From an uncultured Massilia sp. (lineage in GTDB: Bacteria > Pseudomonadota > Gammaproteobacteria > Burkholderiales > Burkholderiaceae_D), in contig NZ_CAJYEB010000016.1 of assembly GCF_913773735.1 (NCBI RefSeq), forward strand, positions 37,520 to 101,519: DNA of 64,000 nucleotides, given 5' to 3'. A model generated the notes under the pieces. It did no database searches. It saw only the letters and a list, made by a program, of their open reading frames with translations, and was not told the origin of the DNA. Positions 36,582 to 45,015 of the stretch are shown piece by piece. A program made the translations under genes and the position numbers. Positions within the stretch are counted from its first letter, which is position 1, and every line of letters starts with the position of its first letter.

Positions 36582-36950
36582 ATGAAAAGCGAAGCGTCAT
36601 ACCACCTCAGGCGCCAGGTGCTGTGGGGCCTGATGCTGGTCGGACTGGGCGTGGCATTCCTGCTCGACCAGATGGGCATGTTCGAGATCCGCACGCTGTG
36701 GCACTACGCGCCGCTGCTGCTGGTCGTCATCGGCATCAACCAGACCATCGGCTACCCGAACGCGCGCGAATTTTCCAGCGGCCTGTGGACCGTCTTCATC
36801 GGCCTGTGGCTGTTCGCCGTGTTCGAAGGCTTGTGGGGCCTGACCTTCCGCAACAGCTGGCCCCTGTTCATCATCATCTCGGGCGTCACGATGGCCATCC
36901 GGCCGATCGCCGAACGCCGCTTCCGGGGAGGCAACCGCCATGGCGAATGA
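36582..36950 (+). CDS. LiaI/LiaF-like membrane protein, small
   Basis: 122 residues with three to four hydrophobic helices in the pattern GLMLVGLGVAFLLDQMGMFE, YAPLLLVVIGINQTIGY, WPLFIIISGVTMAI, matching the LiaI-LiaF-like transmembrane region family. Start at 36582 (MKSEAS) has GGAGG just upstream; the in-frame ATG at 36558 lacks one. It overlaps the next gene by 11 bases. It probably senses or modulates envelope state together with its neighbours. Confidence 0.8.
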   Translation: MKSEASYHLRRQVLWGLMLVGLGVAFLLDQMGMFEIRTLWHYAPLLLVVIGINQTIGYPNAREFSSGLWTVFIGLWLFAVFEGLWGLTFRNSWPLFIIISGVTMAIRPIAERRFRGGNRHGE

Positions 36951-37680
36951 TTGCAGCCGCGCTTCCAGCCAGGTCGTCCTGGGCCTGCTGGTCATCGGCA
37001 TGGGCGTCCTGTTCCTGCTCGATAACCTCGACATCCTCGACTTCCGCCACGCGGTGGGGTTCTGGCCGCTGGCCTTCATCGTCGCCGGCGCGGTTTCCCT
37101 GACCGGCATGAGCGGCAACGGGCCGCGCAGCAGCGGCTACGTCGGCTCGGTGCTGATCGGCCTGGGCGTGCTGATGATCCTGAGCCGCCTCGGCATCCTC
37201 TACGTCAGCTGGGGCACGCTGTGGCCGCTGGTGATGATCGCCCTCGGCGGCCTGGTGCTGTATCGCTCGGTCGGCCCGGGACGCGTGCGCCGCGTCGCGC
37301 TCGACAAGGGCGGGGCGGCGGGGCTGCAGGCGGACGACGGTGCCGACGGCGCCGACGACCTGGTCGACATCGTCGCCGTGCTGGGCGGCTTCGAGCGGCG
37401 CCTGGTCACGCGCGACTTCCGCGGCGGCGAGATCACCGCCATCATGGGCGGCTGCATGCTCGACCTGCGCGACGCCTCCATCGTCAAGGAAGCCGTGATC
37501 AATGTGTTCACGATCTGGGGCGGCATCAACATCAAGGTGCCGCCCGACTGGACCGTCATCCTGAACGGCACGCCGGTGATGGGCGGCTTTTCGGAAAAGA
37601 CGGCGACGCCGCCGGACGGCAGCAAGCGCCTGGTGATCCGCGGCTACGCGGTGATGGGCGGCGTGGAAGTGCGCAACTGA
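36940..37680 (+). CDS. LiaF-like membrane protein
   Basis: 246 residues: N-terminal LiaI/LiaF-type helices (VVLGLLVIGMGVLFLLDNLDILD, FWPLAFIVAGAVSL) and a C-terminal beta-rich LiaF domain (VAVLGGFERRLVTRDFRGGEITAIMGGCMLDL, INVFTIWGGINIKVPPDW). In Firmicutes LiaF inhibits a cell-envelope stress kinase; here a histidine kinase gene follows 61 bases later, so a similar inhibitory role is plausible but unproven. Confidence 0.87.
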   Translation: MANDCSRASSQVVLGLLVIGMGVLFLLDNLDILDFRHAVGFWPLAFIVAGAVSLTGMSGNGPRSSGYVGSVLIGLGVLMILSRLGILYVSWGTLWPLVMIALGGLVLYRSVGPGRVRRVALDKGGAAGLQADDGADGADDLVDIVAVLGGFERRLVTRDFRGGEITAIMGGCMLDLRDASIVKEAVINVFTIWGGINIKVPPDWTVILNGTPVMGGFSEKTATPPDGSKRLVIRGYAVMGGVEVRN

Positions 37681-37741
37681 TGCGCCCTGCCTGCTGCCGC
37701 CCGCGGCGGCGCCTGCGCGCCGCGGCGACGGGCGTAAACTG

Positions 37742-38839
37742 ATGCACGGCGTCTTCGCCGGCTGGCGCAGCGCGCTGCTGTACCTGCTCGCCTGGGCCAT
37801 GCTCGGCCTGCTGCTGGCGGCGATGCTGGCGGCCGGCGGCGCCGGCTGGGGCACGGCGGTCGCGTTCGCGGTGCCGCTGGTGCTGCTGTACGCGGTGGCG
37901 ACCGGCTACTCGGCCTACTACGTGTGCCGCGCCTATCCGCTGGGGCAGAAGCATCCGCTGGCGATCGGCGCCGGCATGACCGTCACGGCGGCTTGCGCGG
38001 CGCTGCTGTGGTGCGTGATCGGCGCGGCCTGGAACGGCCTGCTCGGCGCCTTCGCCGGGCACCCGGACGGCGGCCTGCCCATGACGGCGCCGCTGGCGGC
38101 ATCGATGTTCGGCTTGGGCGTCCTGCTGTACGGCCTGGCGGCCGCAGTGAACTACCTGCTGATCGAGTCCGAGCGCGTGCGCCGGCTCGAGACCGACCGC
38201 CTGCAGATCATGCTGGCCGCGCGCGACGCCGAGCTGCGCATGCTGCGCACCCAGGTCGATCCGCACTTCCTGTTCAACAGCCTCAATTCGGTCAGCGCGC
38301 TGACCGCGATCGATCCGGCCGGCGCGCGCGCGATGACGCTGCAGCTGGCCGATTTCTTCCGCCTCAGCCTGGGCCTGCATGCCGACCGCAAGGTCGCGCT
38401 GGACAGGGAATTGCAGCTGGTGCGACACTTCCTGGCGATCGAGCAGGTGCGTTTCGGCGAGCGGCTGCGCTTCGAGGCCGAGATCGGGCCCGGCGCGCAA
38501 GCGTGCCTGTTGCCGCCGATGCTGCTGCAGCCGCTGGCCGAGAACGCGATCAAGCACGGCATCGGGCAGATGACCGGGCCGGGCCTGCTGCGCATCGAGG
38601 CCGAACGGGCCGGCTCGATCCTGCGCATCCGCGTCGACAACGACGTCGATGCGCAGGACGGCGCGTTCGCGCCGCGTTCGAAAGGGGCCGGGATGGGCCT
38701 GGAAAACGTGCGCCAGCGCCTGGCCGCCGCCTACGGCCACCGCGCCAGCGCGCACTGGTCGAGGGACGGTGCGCGCTTCCGGGTCGAGCTGGCGCTGCCC
38801 GCCGAAACCGCGGACGACGACGAGACAACGGGGGATTGA
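37742..38839 (+). CDS. LytS-type sensor histidine kinase
   Basis: 365 residues: about five membrane helices, then the His_kinase domain with DPHFLFNSLN (phospho-acceptor His about residue 175) and a GHKL ATPase (PLAENAIKHGIG, GAGMGLENVRQRL). It would phosphorylate the adjacent LytTR regulator, which starts at the next base after its stop. Upstream LiaF-like proteins suggest an envelope signal. Confidence 0.93.
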   Translation: MHGVFAGWRSALLYLLAWAMLGLLLAAMLAAGGAGWGTAVAFAVPLVLLYAVATGYSAYYVCRAYPLGQKHPLAIGAGMTVTAACAALLWCVIGAAWNGLLGAFAGHPDGGLPMTAPLAASMFGLGVLLYGLAAAVNYLLIESERVRRLETDRLQIMLAARDAELRMLRTQVDPHFLFNSLNSVSALTAIDPAGARAMTLQLADFFRLSLGLHADRKVALDRELQLVRHFLAIEQVRFGERLRFEAEIGPGAQACLLPPMLLQPLAENAIKHGIGQMTGPGLLRIEAERAGSILRIRVDNDVDAQDGAFAPRSKGAGMGLENVRQRLAAAYGHRASAHWSRDGARFRVELALPAETADDDETTGD

Positions 38840-39598
38840 ATGCGTGTGCTGATCGTGGACGACGAACACCTGGCGCGCGCGGTGCTGCGCGAATACCTGG
38901 CTGCGCAGGCCGGCGTGGAGATCGTGGGCGAATGCGCCAACGGCTTCGAGGCCGTGAAGGCGATCGCCGAGCTGCGCCCCGACCTGGTGTTCCTCGACAT
39001 CCAGATGCCCAGGCTGGACGGCTTCGAAGTGGTCGAGCTGGCGGGCGCGGGCGCCCATTACGTGTTCGTCACCGCCTACGACCAGTTCGCCCTGCGCGCC
39101 TTCGAGGTGCATGCGCTCGACTACCTGCTCAAGCCGTTCTCGCGCGCGCGGCTGGAGCAGGCGCTGGCGCATGCGCGCGCGCGCTTGCAGGCGCCCCCGG
39201 CGCAGCAGGGACAGGCGCAGGAGGGACAGGCGCTGGCGGCGGTGGCGGCCGAGGCGCGCGCGCGCCACGTGCCGCTGGAGCGCATCCTGATCCGCGACGG
39301 CGCGCGCGTGCAGGTGGTGCCGGTGGCGCAGGTCGACTACATCGAGGCCGAGGACGACTACATCGCCGTCTGCGCCGGCGGGCGGCGCTGGCTCAAGAGC
39401 CAGCGACTGGCCGAGCTGGAGGCGCAGCTCGATCCGTCCGCCTTCCTGCGCGTGCACCGTTCCTACATCGTCAACCTGGGCGCCATCGCGCGCATCGAGC
39501 CGACCGGCAAGGATGGCCACTGCGCGCTGCTGGCGAGCGGCGCGCGCGTGCCGATCAGCCGCAGCGGCTACCAGAAGCTCAGGGAGGCGATGCGCTAG
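38840..39598 (+). CDS. LytTR-family response regulator
   Basis: 252 residues: receiver domain with IVDDE, phospho-acceptor Asp about residue 53 in LVFLDIQMP and Lys in LLKPF, a Gln/Ala-rich linker and a LytTR DNA-binding domain (VDYIEAEDDYIAV, FLRVHRSYIVNL, PISRSGYQKL). It is stop-to-start adjacent to the kinase gene, a standard two-component pair. Targets are not visible here. Confidence 0.94.
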   Translation: MRVLIVDDEHLARAVLREYLAAQAGVEIVGECANGFEAVKAIAELRPDLVFLDIQMPRLDGFEVVELAGAGAHYVFVTAYDQFALRAFEVHALDYLLKPFSRARLEQALAHARARLQAPPAQQGQAQEGQALAAVAAEARARHVPLERILIRDGARVQVVPVAQVDYIEAEDDYIAVCAGGRRWLKSQRLAELEAQLDPSAFLRVHRSYIVNLGAIARIEPTGKDGHCALLASGARVPISRSGYQKLREAMR

Positions 39599-39635
39599 GG
39601 GCGGGCCGGCGGGCAGCATGCAGGATCGCGCGGCG

Positions 39636-41966
39636 CTATGGCGCCGGTCCGTCCCGCCCCGCCCCGCCACCGGCATCCACCTGCCACCACGCCGGCAGCA
39701 GCGCGCGCACCTCGGCGCGCGCGAAGCGGTCGTCGATCAGCCAGACGGTGCCGCGGTCCTGCTCGGTGCGGATCACGCGGCCGGCCGCCTGCACCACCTT
39801 CTGCATGCCCGGGTACAGGTAGGTGTAGTCGTAGCCGGCGCCGAACATCTCGTCCATGCGCCGGCGCAGCTGCTCGTTGACCGGATTGACCTGCGGCAGG
39901 CCGAGCGTCGCCACGAAGGCGCCGATCAGGCGGTCGCCCGGCAGGTCGACGCCTTCGCCGAAGGAGCCGCCCAGCACGGCGAAGCCGATGCCGCGGCCCT
40001 CCGCCACGAAGCGCGCCAGGAAGTCCGCCCGTTCCGGCTCGCTCATGCGGCGCGCCTGGCGCCAGGTCGGGATGTCCGGATGCTCGCGCTCGAGGCGTTC
40101 GAGCGCCTGCGCCAGGTAGTCGAAACTGGAGAAGAAGGCGAGGTAGTTGCCCGGCCGCTCGCGGTACTGGCGCGCCATGATCGCGGCGATCGGCGCGAGC
40201 GAGGCGCCGCGTTCGCGATAGCGCGTGGAGACGGCGCCGGCCACGCGCACGTCGAGCTGGCTGGCGCGAAACGGCGATTCGACGTCGATCCAGGCGGTGT
40301 GCTCCGGCATGCCCAGCAGGTCGGCGAAATAATGCCAGGGACTGAGCGTGGCCGAGAACAGCGTGGTCGAATGGGCGAACGCGAAGCGCGGGCCGAGGAA
40401 GGGCGCGGGCACCACGTTGCGGATGCACAGCACGGTATCGCGGGCATCCGCGCGGGTCAGGTCGAACAGCGAATGCGGACCGAAGGATTCGGCCAGGCGC
40501 GCGAACTGCATGGCGTCGAAATAAAAGTCGCGCAGCGCCGGGTCGAGCGGGACGGCGCTGTCGGCCAGGTGCTCGCTGATGGCGCTCACCGTGGAGGCCA
40601 GCGCGTCGACGAACTTCGCCGGCGGCTTGTCCAGCACCTGGTAGGGCAGGGGCGCGTCCTTGCCGGCCGCGGTCCAGGCGCGGCCCAGCTTTTCCAGCGC
40701 CTTGGCGACCGCGGCCGGCGCGACCGCGCGCGCTGCCTGCAGCGCCGCTCTCTGGGCCCCGCGCTGCAGCTCGGCGCCATACATGCCGCGTGCCCGTGCC
40801 ACCAGGTTGTGGGCCTCGTCGGCCAGCACGCTGACGCGCCAGCCGTCGGCCTGCGCCAGGTTGTACAGCATGGCGCCGCCGTCGAACCAGTAATTGTAGT
40901 CGCCGACCACGACGTCGGCCCAGCGCACCATCTCGCTGCCCAGGTAGTAGGGGCAGACGCCGTGCGCCAGGCCGGTCGCGCGCAGGGTGGCGCGGTCGAG
41001 CAGGGGCGCGTCCAGGCAGGCCGCGCGCGCGGCGGGCAGGCGGTCGTAGAAGCCCTGCGCCAGCGGGCAGGCGTCGCCGCGGCAGGCCTTGTCGGGATGC
41101 TCGCAGGCCTTGTCGCGCGCCGCCAGTTCCAGCACGCGCAAGGGGAGCGCCGTGTCCGCTCCTGGCGCGGACTTGATGGTGGCGGCGGCGTCCAGCGCCA
41201 GTTGCCGTCCCGGCGTCTTCGCGGCCAGGAACAGCAGCTTGTCGAGGCCCTGGGCGGGCGCCGCCTTCAGCGCCGGGAACAGCGTGCCGACGGTCTTGCC
41301 GATGCCGGTCGGCGCCTGCGCCAGCAGGCAGCGCTTGCCGGCATTGGCGCGGAACACCGCCTCGGCGAGCTGGCGCTGGCCCGGGCGGAAGCCGGCGTGC
41401 GGAAAGCGCAGCGCGGCCAGCGCCGCGTCACGCGCGGCCCGGTGCGCCAGTTCCTGCTCGGCCCAGTCGACGAAGCGGCCGCACCGGTCGGCGAACAGTG
41501 TGGCCAGCTCGGCGCGCGTGCGCGTCTCCTCGAATGCCGTCTCGCGCTGGCTGCCGATGTCGAAGTAGACCAGGGCCAGGTTGACCGTCTCCAGGTCGAG
41601 CTGCTCGCACAGCAGGTGGCCGTAGGTGCGCAGCTGCGCCCAGTGCAGGTGGCGGTGGTTGGCGGGGATGCTGGCCAGCTGGCCGCGGTAGGTCTTGACC
41701 TCTTCCAGCAGGTTGCGCCGCGGGTCGTAGCCGTCGGCGCGGCCGCGCACGCGCAGGGGGCCGTGTTCGCCCTCGAGCGCCACTTCGCTGCGGTAGTCGT
41801 CGCCGCGCCGCGCGGCCACGATCGCATGGCCCTGGATGCCTTCCTGCGCGGTGGGCGAGGGCGTGAAACGCAGGTCGAGGTCGCCCTGCTTGGCCGTGAA
41901 CTCGCACAGGGCGCGCACGGCCACGGTGTAGCGACGGACCGCCGCCACGGCGCCGGCCTCGCTCAT
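39636..41966 (-). CDS. DinG/XPD-family ATP-dependent DNA helicase
   Basis: 776 residues, superfamily 2. An N-terminal PD-(D/E)xK-like region (LRVRGRADGYD, EEVKTYRG) precedes the helicase: Q/Walker A region APTGIGKT, DEAH box LADEAHN, SATLSPWHYF and motif VI QAAGRVIRTEQDRG. Cys residues around DKACEHPDKACRGDACPL and a later VCPYY fit the four-Cys Fe-S cluster of this family. It overlaps the upstream nuclease gene by 4 bases (ATGA) and so shares its LexA-type promoter. Probable role: unwinding damaged or branched DNA for the nuclease. Confidence 0.88.
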   Translation of the reverse strand: MSEAGAVAAVRRYTVAVRALCEFTAKQGDLDLRFTPSPTAQEGIQGHAIVAARRGDDYRSEVALEGEHGPLRVRGRADGYDPRRNLLEEVKTYRGQLASIPANHRHLHWAQLRTYGHLLCEQLDLETVNLALVYFDIGSQRETAFEETRTRAELATLFADRCGRFVDWAEQELAHRAARDAALAALRFPHAGFRPGQRQLAEAVFRANAGKRCLLAQAPTGIGKTVGTLFPALKAAPAQGLDKLLFLAAKTPGRQLALDAAATIKSAPGADTALPLRVLELAARDKACEHPDKACRGDACPLAQGFYDRLPAARAACLDAPLLDRATLRATGLAHGVCPYYLGSEMVRWADVVVGDYNYWFDGGAMLYNLAQADGWRVSVLADEAHNLVARARGMYGAELQRGAQRAALQAARAVAPAAVAKALEKLGRAWTAAGKDAPLPYQVLDKPPAKFVDALASTVSAISEHLADSAVPLDPALRDFYFDAMQFARLAESFGPHSLFDLTRADARDTVLCIRNVVPAPFLGPRFAFAHSTTLFSATLSPWHYFADLLGMPEHTAWIDVESPFRASQLDVRVAGAVSTRYRERGASLAPIAAIMARQYRERPGNYLAFFSSFDYLAQALERLEREHPDIPTWRQARRMSEPERADFLARFVAEGRGIGFAVLGGSFGEGVDLPGDRLIGAFVATLGLPQVNPVNEQLRRRMDEMFGAGYDYTYLYPGMQKVVQAAGRVIRTEQDRGTVWLIDDRFARAEVRALLPAWWQVDAGGGAGRDGPAP

Positions 41967-43633
41967 GCCGCTTCCTGCGCCCATTGCAGGTAGCAGACGG
42001 TGACGGGCATGCCGTGCCGGGCGCAATAGTCGATCCAGCGCAGCTGGTTGTCCTGCAGGCGGTCGCCGGGCCCCTTCACCTCGATCATGCAGTAGCGCTT
42101 TTCCCGCGGCCAGAACTGCACCAGGTCGGGAAAGCCGGTGCGGTTGTCGCGCACGTCCTCCAGGATGCGCTCGAACCACAGCCGCAGGTGCGCGGCCGGG
42201 ATGCAGTCGAGCGCCAGTTCGATGACGTCGCGTTCCAGCCAGTCCCAGGACACGAAGGGCGACTGCAGGCCGGCCTTTTCCGCGTGCGTCGCGAGGATGG
42301 CGGCGCGGTAGCCGCCGTCGTCCAGCAGGGCCAGGCAGGCGTCGAATTCGGCGCGGCGGCGCGCATGGAAGTCGGCGCTGTACAGGTCGGCGGGGCCGCG
42401 ATGGAAGGGGTGGAAGAAGGCGCCGGGGATCGCCGCGAATACGGCGGGCCAGCACAGCAGGCCGAACAGCGTGTTCGCCAGCGCGTTCTCGACATAGAAC
42501 ACGGGCGCCTCGTCGCGCCGCAGGTGTTCCAGCACGACACCCTCGACGCGCAGTCCCGTATGTGGCGGCAGCACCAGGTCGAGGCGGTCGACGGGCGTGG
42601 CGCGTCGCGCCGGCCACTTGGGATGGCCGAGCTTGCGCGCCAGGCGCGGGCCGATGCGTCGCAGGTGCTGGCGCTCGGCCTCGCTTTCCGGCGCGGCGCT
42701 GGCGGCCTCGAACAGCGCGTGGGCGAGGTCGAAGCGCTCGTGCTTTTCGAGCACGCGGATCGCGCGGCCGCGCGCGCCGGGATAGCGGCAGCCGGCATAC
42801 GTGGCATGGGCGCGCTCCCAGTCCTTGTCCTTTTCGAACAACTGGCCGAGCTGGAACATCAGGCGCTCGCGCCGGCTGTCCAGCCAGGGATTGTCGAAGC
42901 CGCCGGCCGGCACCGCGGCCAGCAGGTCGGGCAGGATCGCCGCCGCCGGCTCGCCGGCGTAGTAGCGTTCCTTGCAGGCGTGCAGGCGCAGGTAGTGCTC
43001 GATGTCGGCACGGGTGCGAAAGCCGCGCGAGGCCGGCGAGAACTCGACGCGCTCGTAGCGGAACAGGCCGAGGTCGGACAGCACGAACTCGGTCCAGTCC
43101 TGGCTCAGGTTGCCGAAGAAGAGCAGGCGCAGGCGATCGCACAGCGGCTGCACCAGGAGGCGCAGGGCGACGTCGCCGCCCTGGTCATGGCGCATCCAGT
43201 GCGAGAACGGATGCGTCCCGGCATGCGCGGGATCGGCGCGCAGCGCTTCGCGCTGCTCGGGCTTGCGCGCGGTCTTGAGGGGGCCGGTCAGGGCGAACGC
43301 CGCCACCAGCTCCGGCTTGACCAGCAGGTCGAACAGTTCGTCGAGGTCGACGCCCGGATCGAGCTCGATCCAGCCGCTGGGCAGCAGCGCGCGGGCGGCC
43401 TCGACCGGGCAGCCGATCTCGGCGTAGTTGAGCTTGCTGGCACGGAACAGCGTGCCCTTGCGCATCACCAGGCGCACGAACAGGGCGCGCGCCGCCCGCG
43501 GCAGCGCCGGGAAGGCCGCGATGAAGGCGTGCTCTTCGTCGACGAGCAGGTCGGCGTAGCGTTCGGCGATCCAGTCCAGCACGCGCTGGAAGTTATCCAG
43601 GTAATAAAACTCGTTTTCCAGAACCCTGATCAT
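41963..43633 (-). CDS. FAN1-like VRR-NUC domain nuclease
   Basis: 556 residues. The C-terminal VRR-NUC domain shows GFPDLVQFW, IEVKGPGD and LQDNQLRWI, the PD-(D/E)xK catalytic set of FAN1, which cleaves near DNA interstrand crosslinks. The N-terminus (FYYLDNFQRVLDWI, AFPALPRAARALFVRLVMRKG) matches the SAP/wHTH region of bacterial FAN1, followed by a TPR-like part (FEKDKDWERAHATY). Open frame extends to 43858 but the SOS box and -10 lie at 43651-43670, so 43633 (MIRVLENE) is the start. The ribosome site is weak. Confidence 0.9.
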   Translation of the reverse strand: MIRVLENEFYYLDNFQRVLDWIAERYADLLVDEEHAFIAAFPALPRAARALFVRLVMRKGTLFRASKLNYAEIGCPVEAARALLPSGWIELDPGVDLDELFDLLVKPELVAAFALTGPLKTARKPEQREALRADPAHAGTHPFSHWMRHDQGGDVALRLLVQPLCDRLRLLFFGNLSQDWTEFVLSDLGLFRYERVEFSPASRGFRTRADIEHYLRLHACKERYYAGEPAAAILPDLLAAVPAGGFDNPWLDSRRERLMFQLGQLFEKDKDWERAHATYAGCRYPGARGRAIRVLEKHERFDLAHALFEAASAAPESEAERQHLRRIGPRLARKLGHPKWPARRATPVDRLDLVLPPHTGLRVEGVVLEHLRRDEAPVFYVENALANTLFGLLCWPAVFAAIPGAFFHPFHRGPADLYSADFHARRRAEFDACLALLDDGGYRAAILATHAEKAGLQSPFVSWDWLERDVIELALDCIPAAHLRLWFERILEDVRDNRTGFPDLVQFWPREKRYCMIEVKGPGDRLQDNQLRWIDYCARHGMPVTVCYLQWAQEAA

Positions 43634-43650
43634 CGCCAAACCATCGCCAA

Positions 43651-43666
43651 CTGTATTTTTGTACAG
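43651..43666 (-). promoter_or_regulatory. LexA-type SOS box
   Basis: CTGTATTTTTGTACAG matches the proteobacterial LexA consensus CTGT-N8-ACAG at all eight fixed positions. It is centred about 25 bases upstream of the FAN1-like start and abuts its -10 box, so bound LexA would block transcription. Confidence 0.85.
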
Positions 43667-43693
43667 TATAGCGGTGTGCACGGCCGGGACCAA
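43665..43693 (-). promoter_or_regulatory. Promoter of the nuclease-helicase operon
   Basis: On the minus strand, TTGGTC (-35, partial match) is followed after exactly 17 bases by TATACT (-10, five of six). The -10 overlaps the upstream edge of the SOS box. Confidence 0.65.
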
Positions 43694-43802
43694 TGCTTTT
43701 GCCGCCGCAGGGCGGCCGGCGTGGCTTTTTGGGCACCGATGCGCGCGAGGCAGCGGTGCCGGCGGCGTCGTGCTTGTCGTCGCGGCAACCGGTGGCCCGG
43801 GT

Positions 43803-44957
43803 TCAGGGACGGTCCGGCATCCTCGGCCCGCAGGAGCGTTCGGCGCAGGCCGCGCCACCCGCTTCCTGGCTGTCCTGCCCGCCGGCCCGGTTCGTGTGCT
43901 GGATGATGGCCGTGATCAAGGCGACGTCGCCGTCGACGGCGGGCGCCGGGGTGGCGGTGGCGACCGGACGGCGCGGGCGCGCCGGCACGCCGCTGCGCGC
44001 CATGGGTGGCTGGGCGGGGCGGTGCGTGGCCGGGGTGCGTCCCATCGCGCCGCGCGCCCCTCCCACCAGAGCGCCCGGGCCGGCTGCGCCCGGCATGCCC
44101 GGGGGCGGCGGGTGGAAGCCGTCGCGGCCGGGGGCGGCGGCAGAGGCGGCGGAGACCTGGCGCGGCATGGACGACCCGGACGGCACCGGTGGCATCGGTG
44201 GCACCGGTGGCAGGCCCGGCGTGGCGGCCAGCCTGTCCTGCGGTGGCGCCAGGTCGATGACGGTGGCCCGGCCGGCGTGCTGCGGGGGAGGCGGGGACGC
44301 GGGGACGAGACCGGGGACGGGGGCCGGCGCGGCGGGTACGGTCGGCGGCGCGGTCGGCGGCGCGGTCGGCGGCGTGGTGGCGTGCATGGCGGACGGCATG
44401 GCCATGGCTGCCGGCCGGTTGTGGCCGGCGGCGGGCCGGTCGTCGGTCGCGTCCTCGGTGTTGCCGTGGCCGGCAGCGGCGTCGATGCGGGCGGCATCCG
44501 CGGCCAGTGCCTGCGTGGCGGCGGCGAGCGATGCCTCCAGCGACGTGTCCGCCGGCGCGCCCGCTGCCGCCGTCGCAGGGGCGGCAGCGGGCCGGCCCGT
44601 GCGGGCGTCCACCGCGCCGTCCGTCGCGCCGTCCGTCGCGCCGGCAGCGGCGTGCGGGTCACCGGCGTGCGGGCCACCGGTGTGCGGCCCACCGGCGTGC
44701 GCGGCGTCGTCGCCCGGGTAGCGGGCGGCCGCGCCGTCGTGCGCCAGCCAGGCCAGCGTGCCGACCAGCGCGCAGGCCACGAGCAGCGCCGACGCGTACC
44801 ACAGCGCCGCCGGCAGGGCACGGCCGCGCCTGGACAACGGCCGGCCGGAGCGGCCGTCTAGCATCGCCAGGATATTGATCTCGCCGTTCGCGCGGCGCGA
44901 GGACGACATCAGGTTGGGGCGCTTGGAGCCGGCTTGATTTTCGTCTGTAGGGCGCAC
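43803..44957 (-). CDS. Pro/Ala-rich single-pass membrane protein, unknown
   Basis: 384 residues. A cytoplasmic start with GEINILAMLDGRSG precedes one membrane helix (LPAALWYASALLVACALVGTLAWL), then a long Pro/Ala/Thr/Gly-rich low-complexity region with repeats (GGPHTGGPHAGDPHA, TAPPTAPP) and a Cys-containing C-terminus (CAERSCGPRMP). It starts at a GTG with GGAG 7 bases upstream. I do not recognise a family. It is divergent from the M15 peptidase at the edge of the type VI locus, so an envelope-spanning accessory role is possible. Confidence 0.6.
   Translation of the reverse strand: MRPTDENQAGSKRPNLMSSSRRANGEINILAMLDGRSGRPLSRRGRALPAALWYASALLVACALVGTLAWLAHDGAAARYPGDDAAHAGGPHTGGPHAGDPHAAAGATDGATDGAVDARTGRPAAAPATAAAGAPADTSLEASLAAATQALAADAARIDAAAGHGNTEDATDDRPAAGHNRPAAMAMPSAMHATTPPTAPPTAPPTVPAAPAPVPGLVPASPPPPQHAGRATVIDLAPPQDRLAATPGLPPVPPMPPVPSGSSMPRQVSAASAAAPGRDGFHPPPPGMPGAAGPGALVGGARGAMGRTPATHRPAQPPMARSGVPARPRRPVATATPAPAVDGDVALITAIIQHTNRAGGQDSQEAGGAACAERSCGPRMPDRP
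44341..44376 (-). repeat. 12-bp tandem repeat (x3)
   Basis: Three copies of GTCGGCGGCGCG (last with one change) encode the TAPP repeats in the Pro-rich protein. Unit length keeps the frame. Confidence 0.85.
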
Positions 44958-44974
44958 GGCGGTACTCCTAAGAT

Positions 44975-44992
44975 TTGGAAGTTAAGTTCCAA
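44975..44992. promoter_or_regulatory. Inverted repeat between divergent genes
   Basis: TTGGAA and TTCCAA flank GTTAAG in the 58-base gap between the Pro-rich protein gene and the M15 peptidase gene. The placement suits an operator controlling both. It resembles the palindrome at 31314-31330. Confidence 0.45.
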
Positions 44993-45015
44993 TTAGAAAC
45001 AATTCGGAGAAGCCG

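Noticed and set aside
43634..43858. N-terminal extension of the VRR-NUC gene to 43858
   Set aside because: The added 75 residues would be encoded across the SOS box and -10 element and look like non-coding Pro/Ala-rich sequence.
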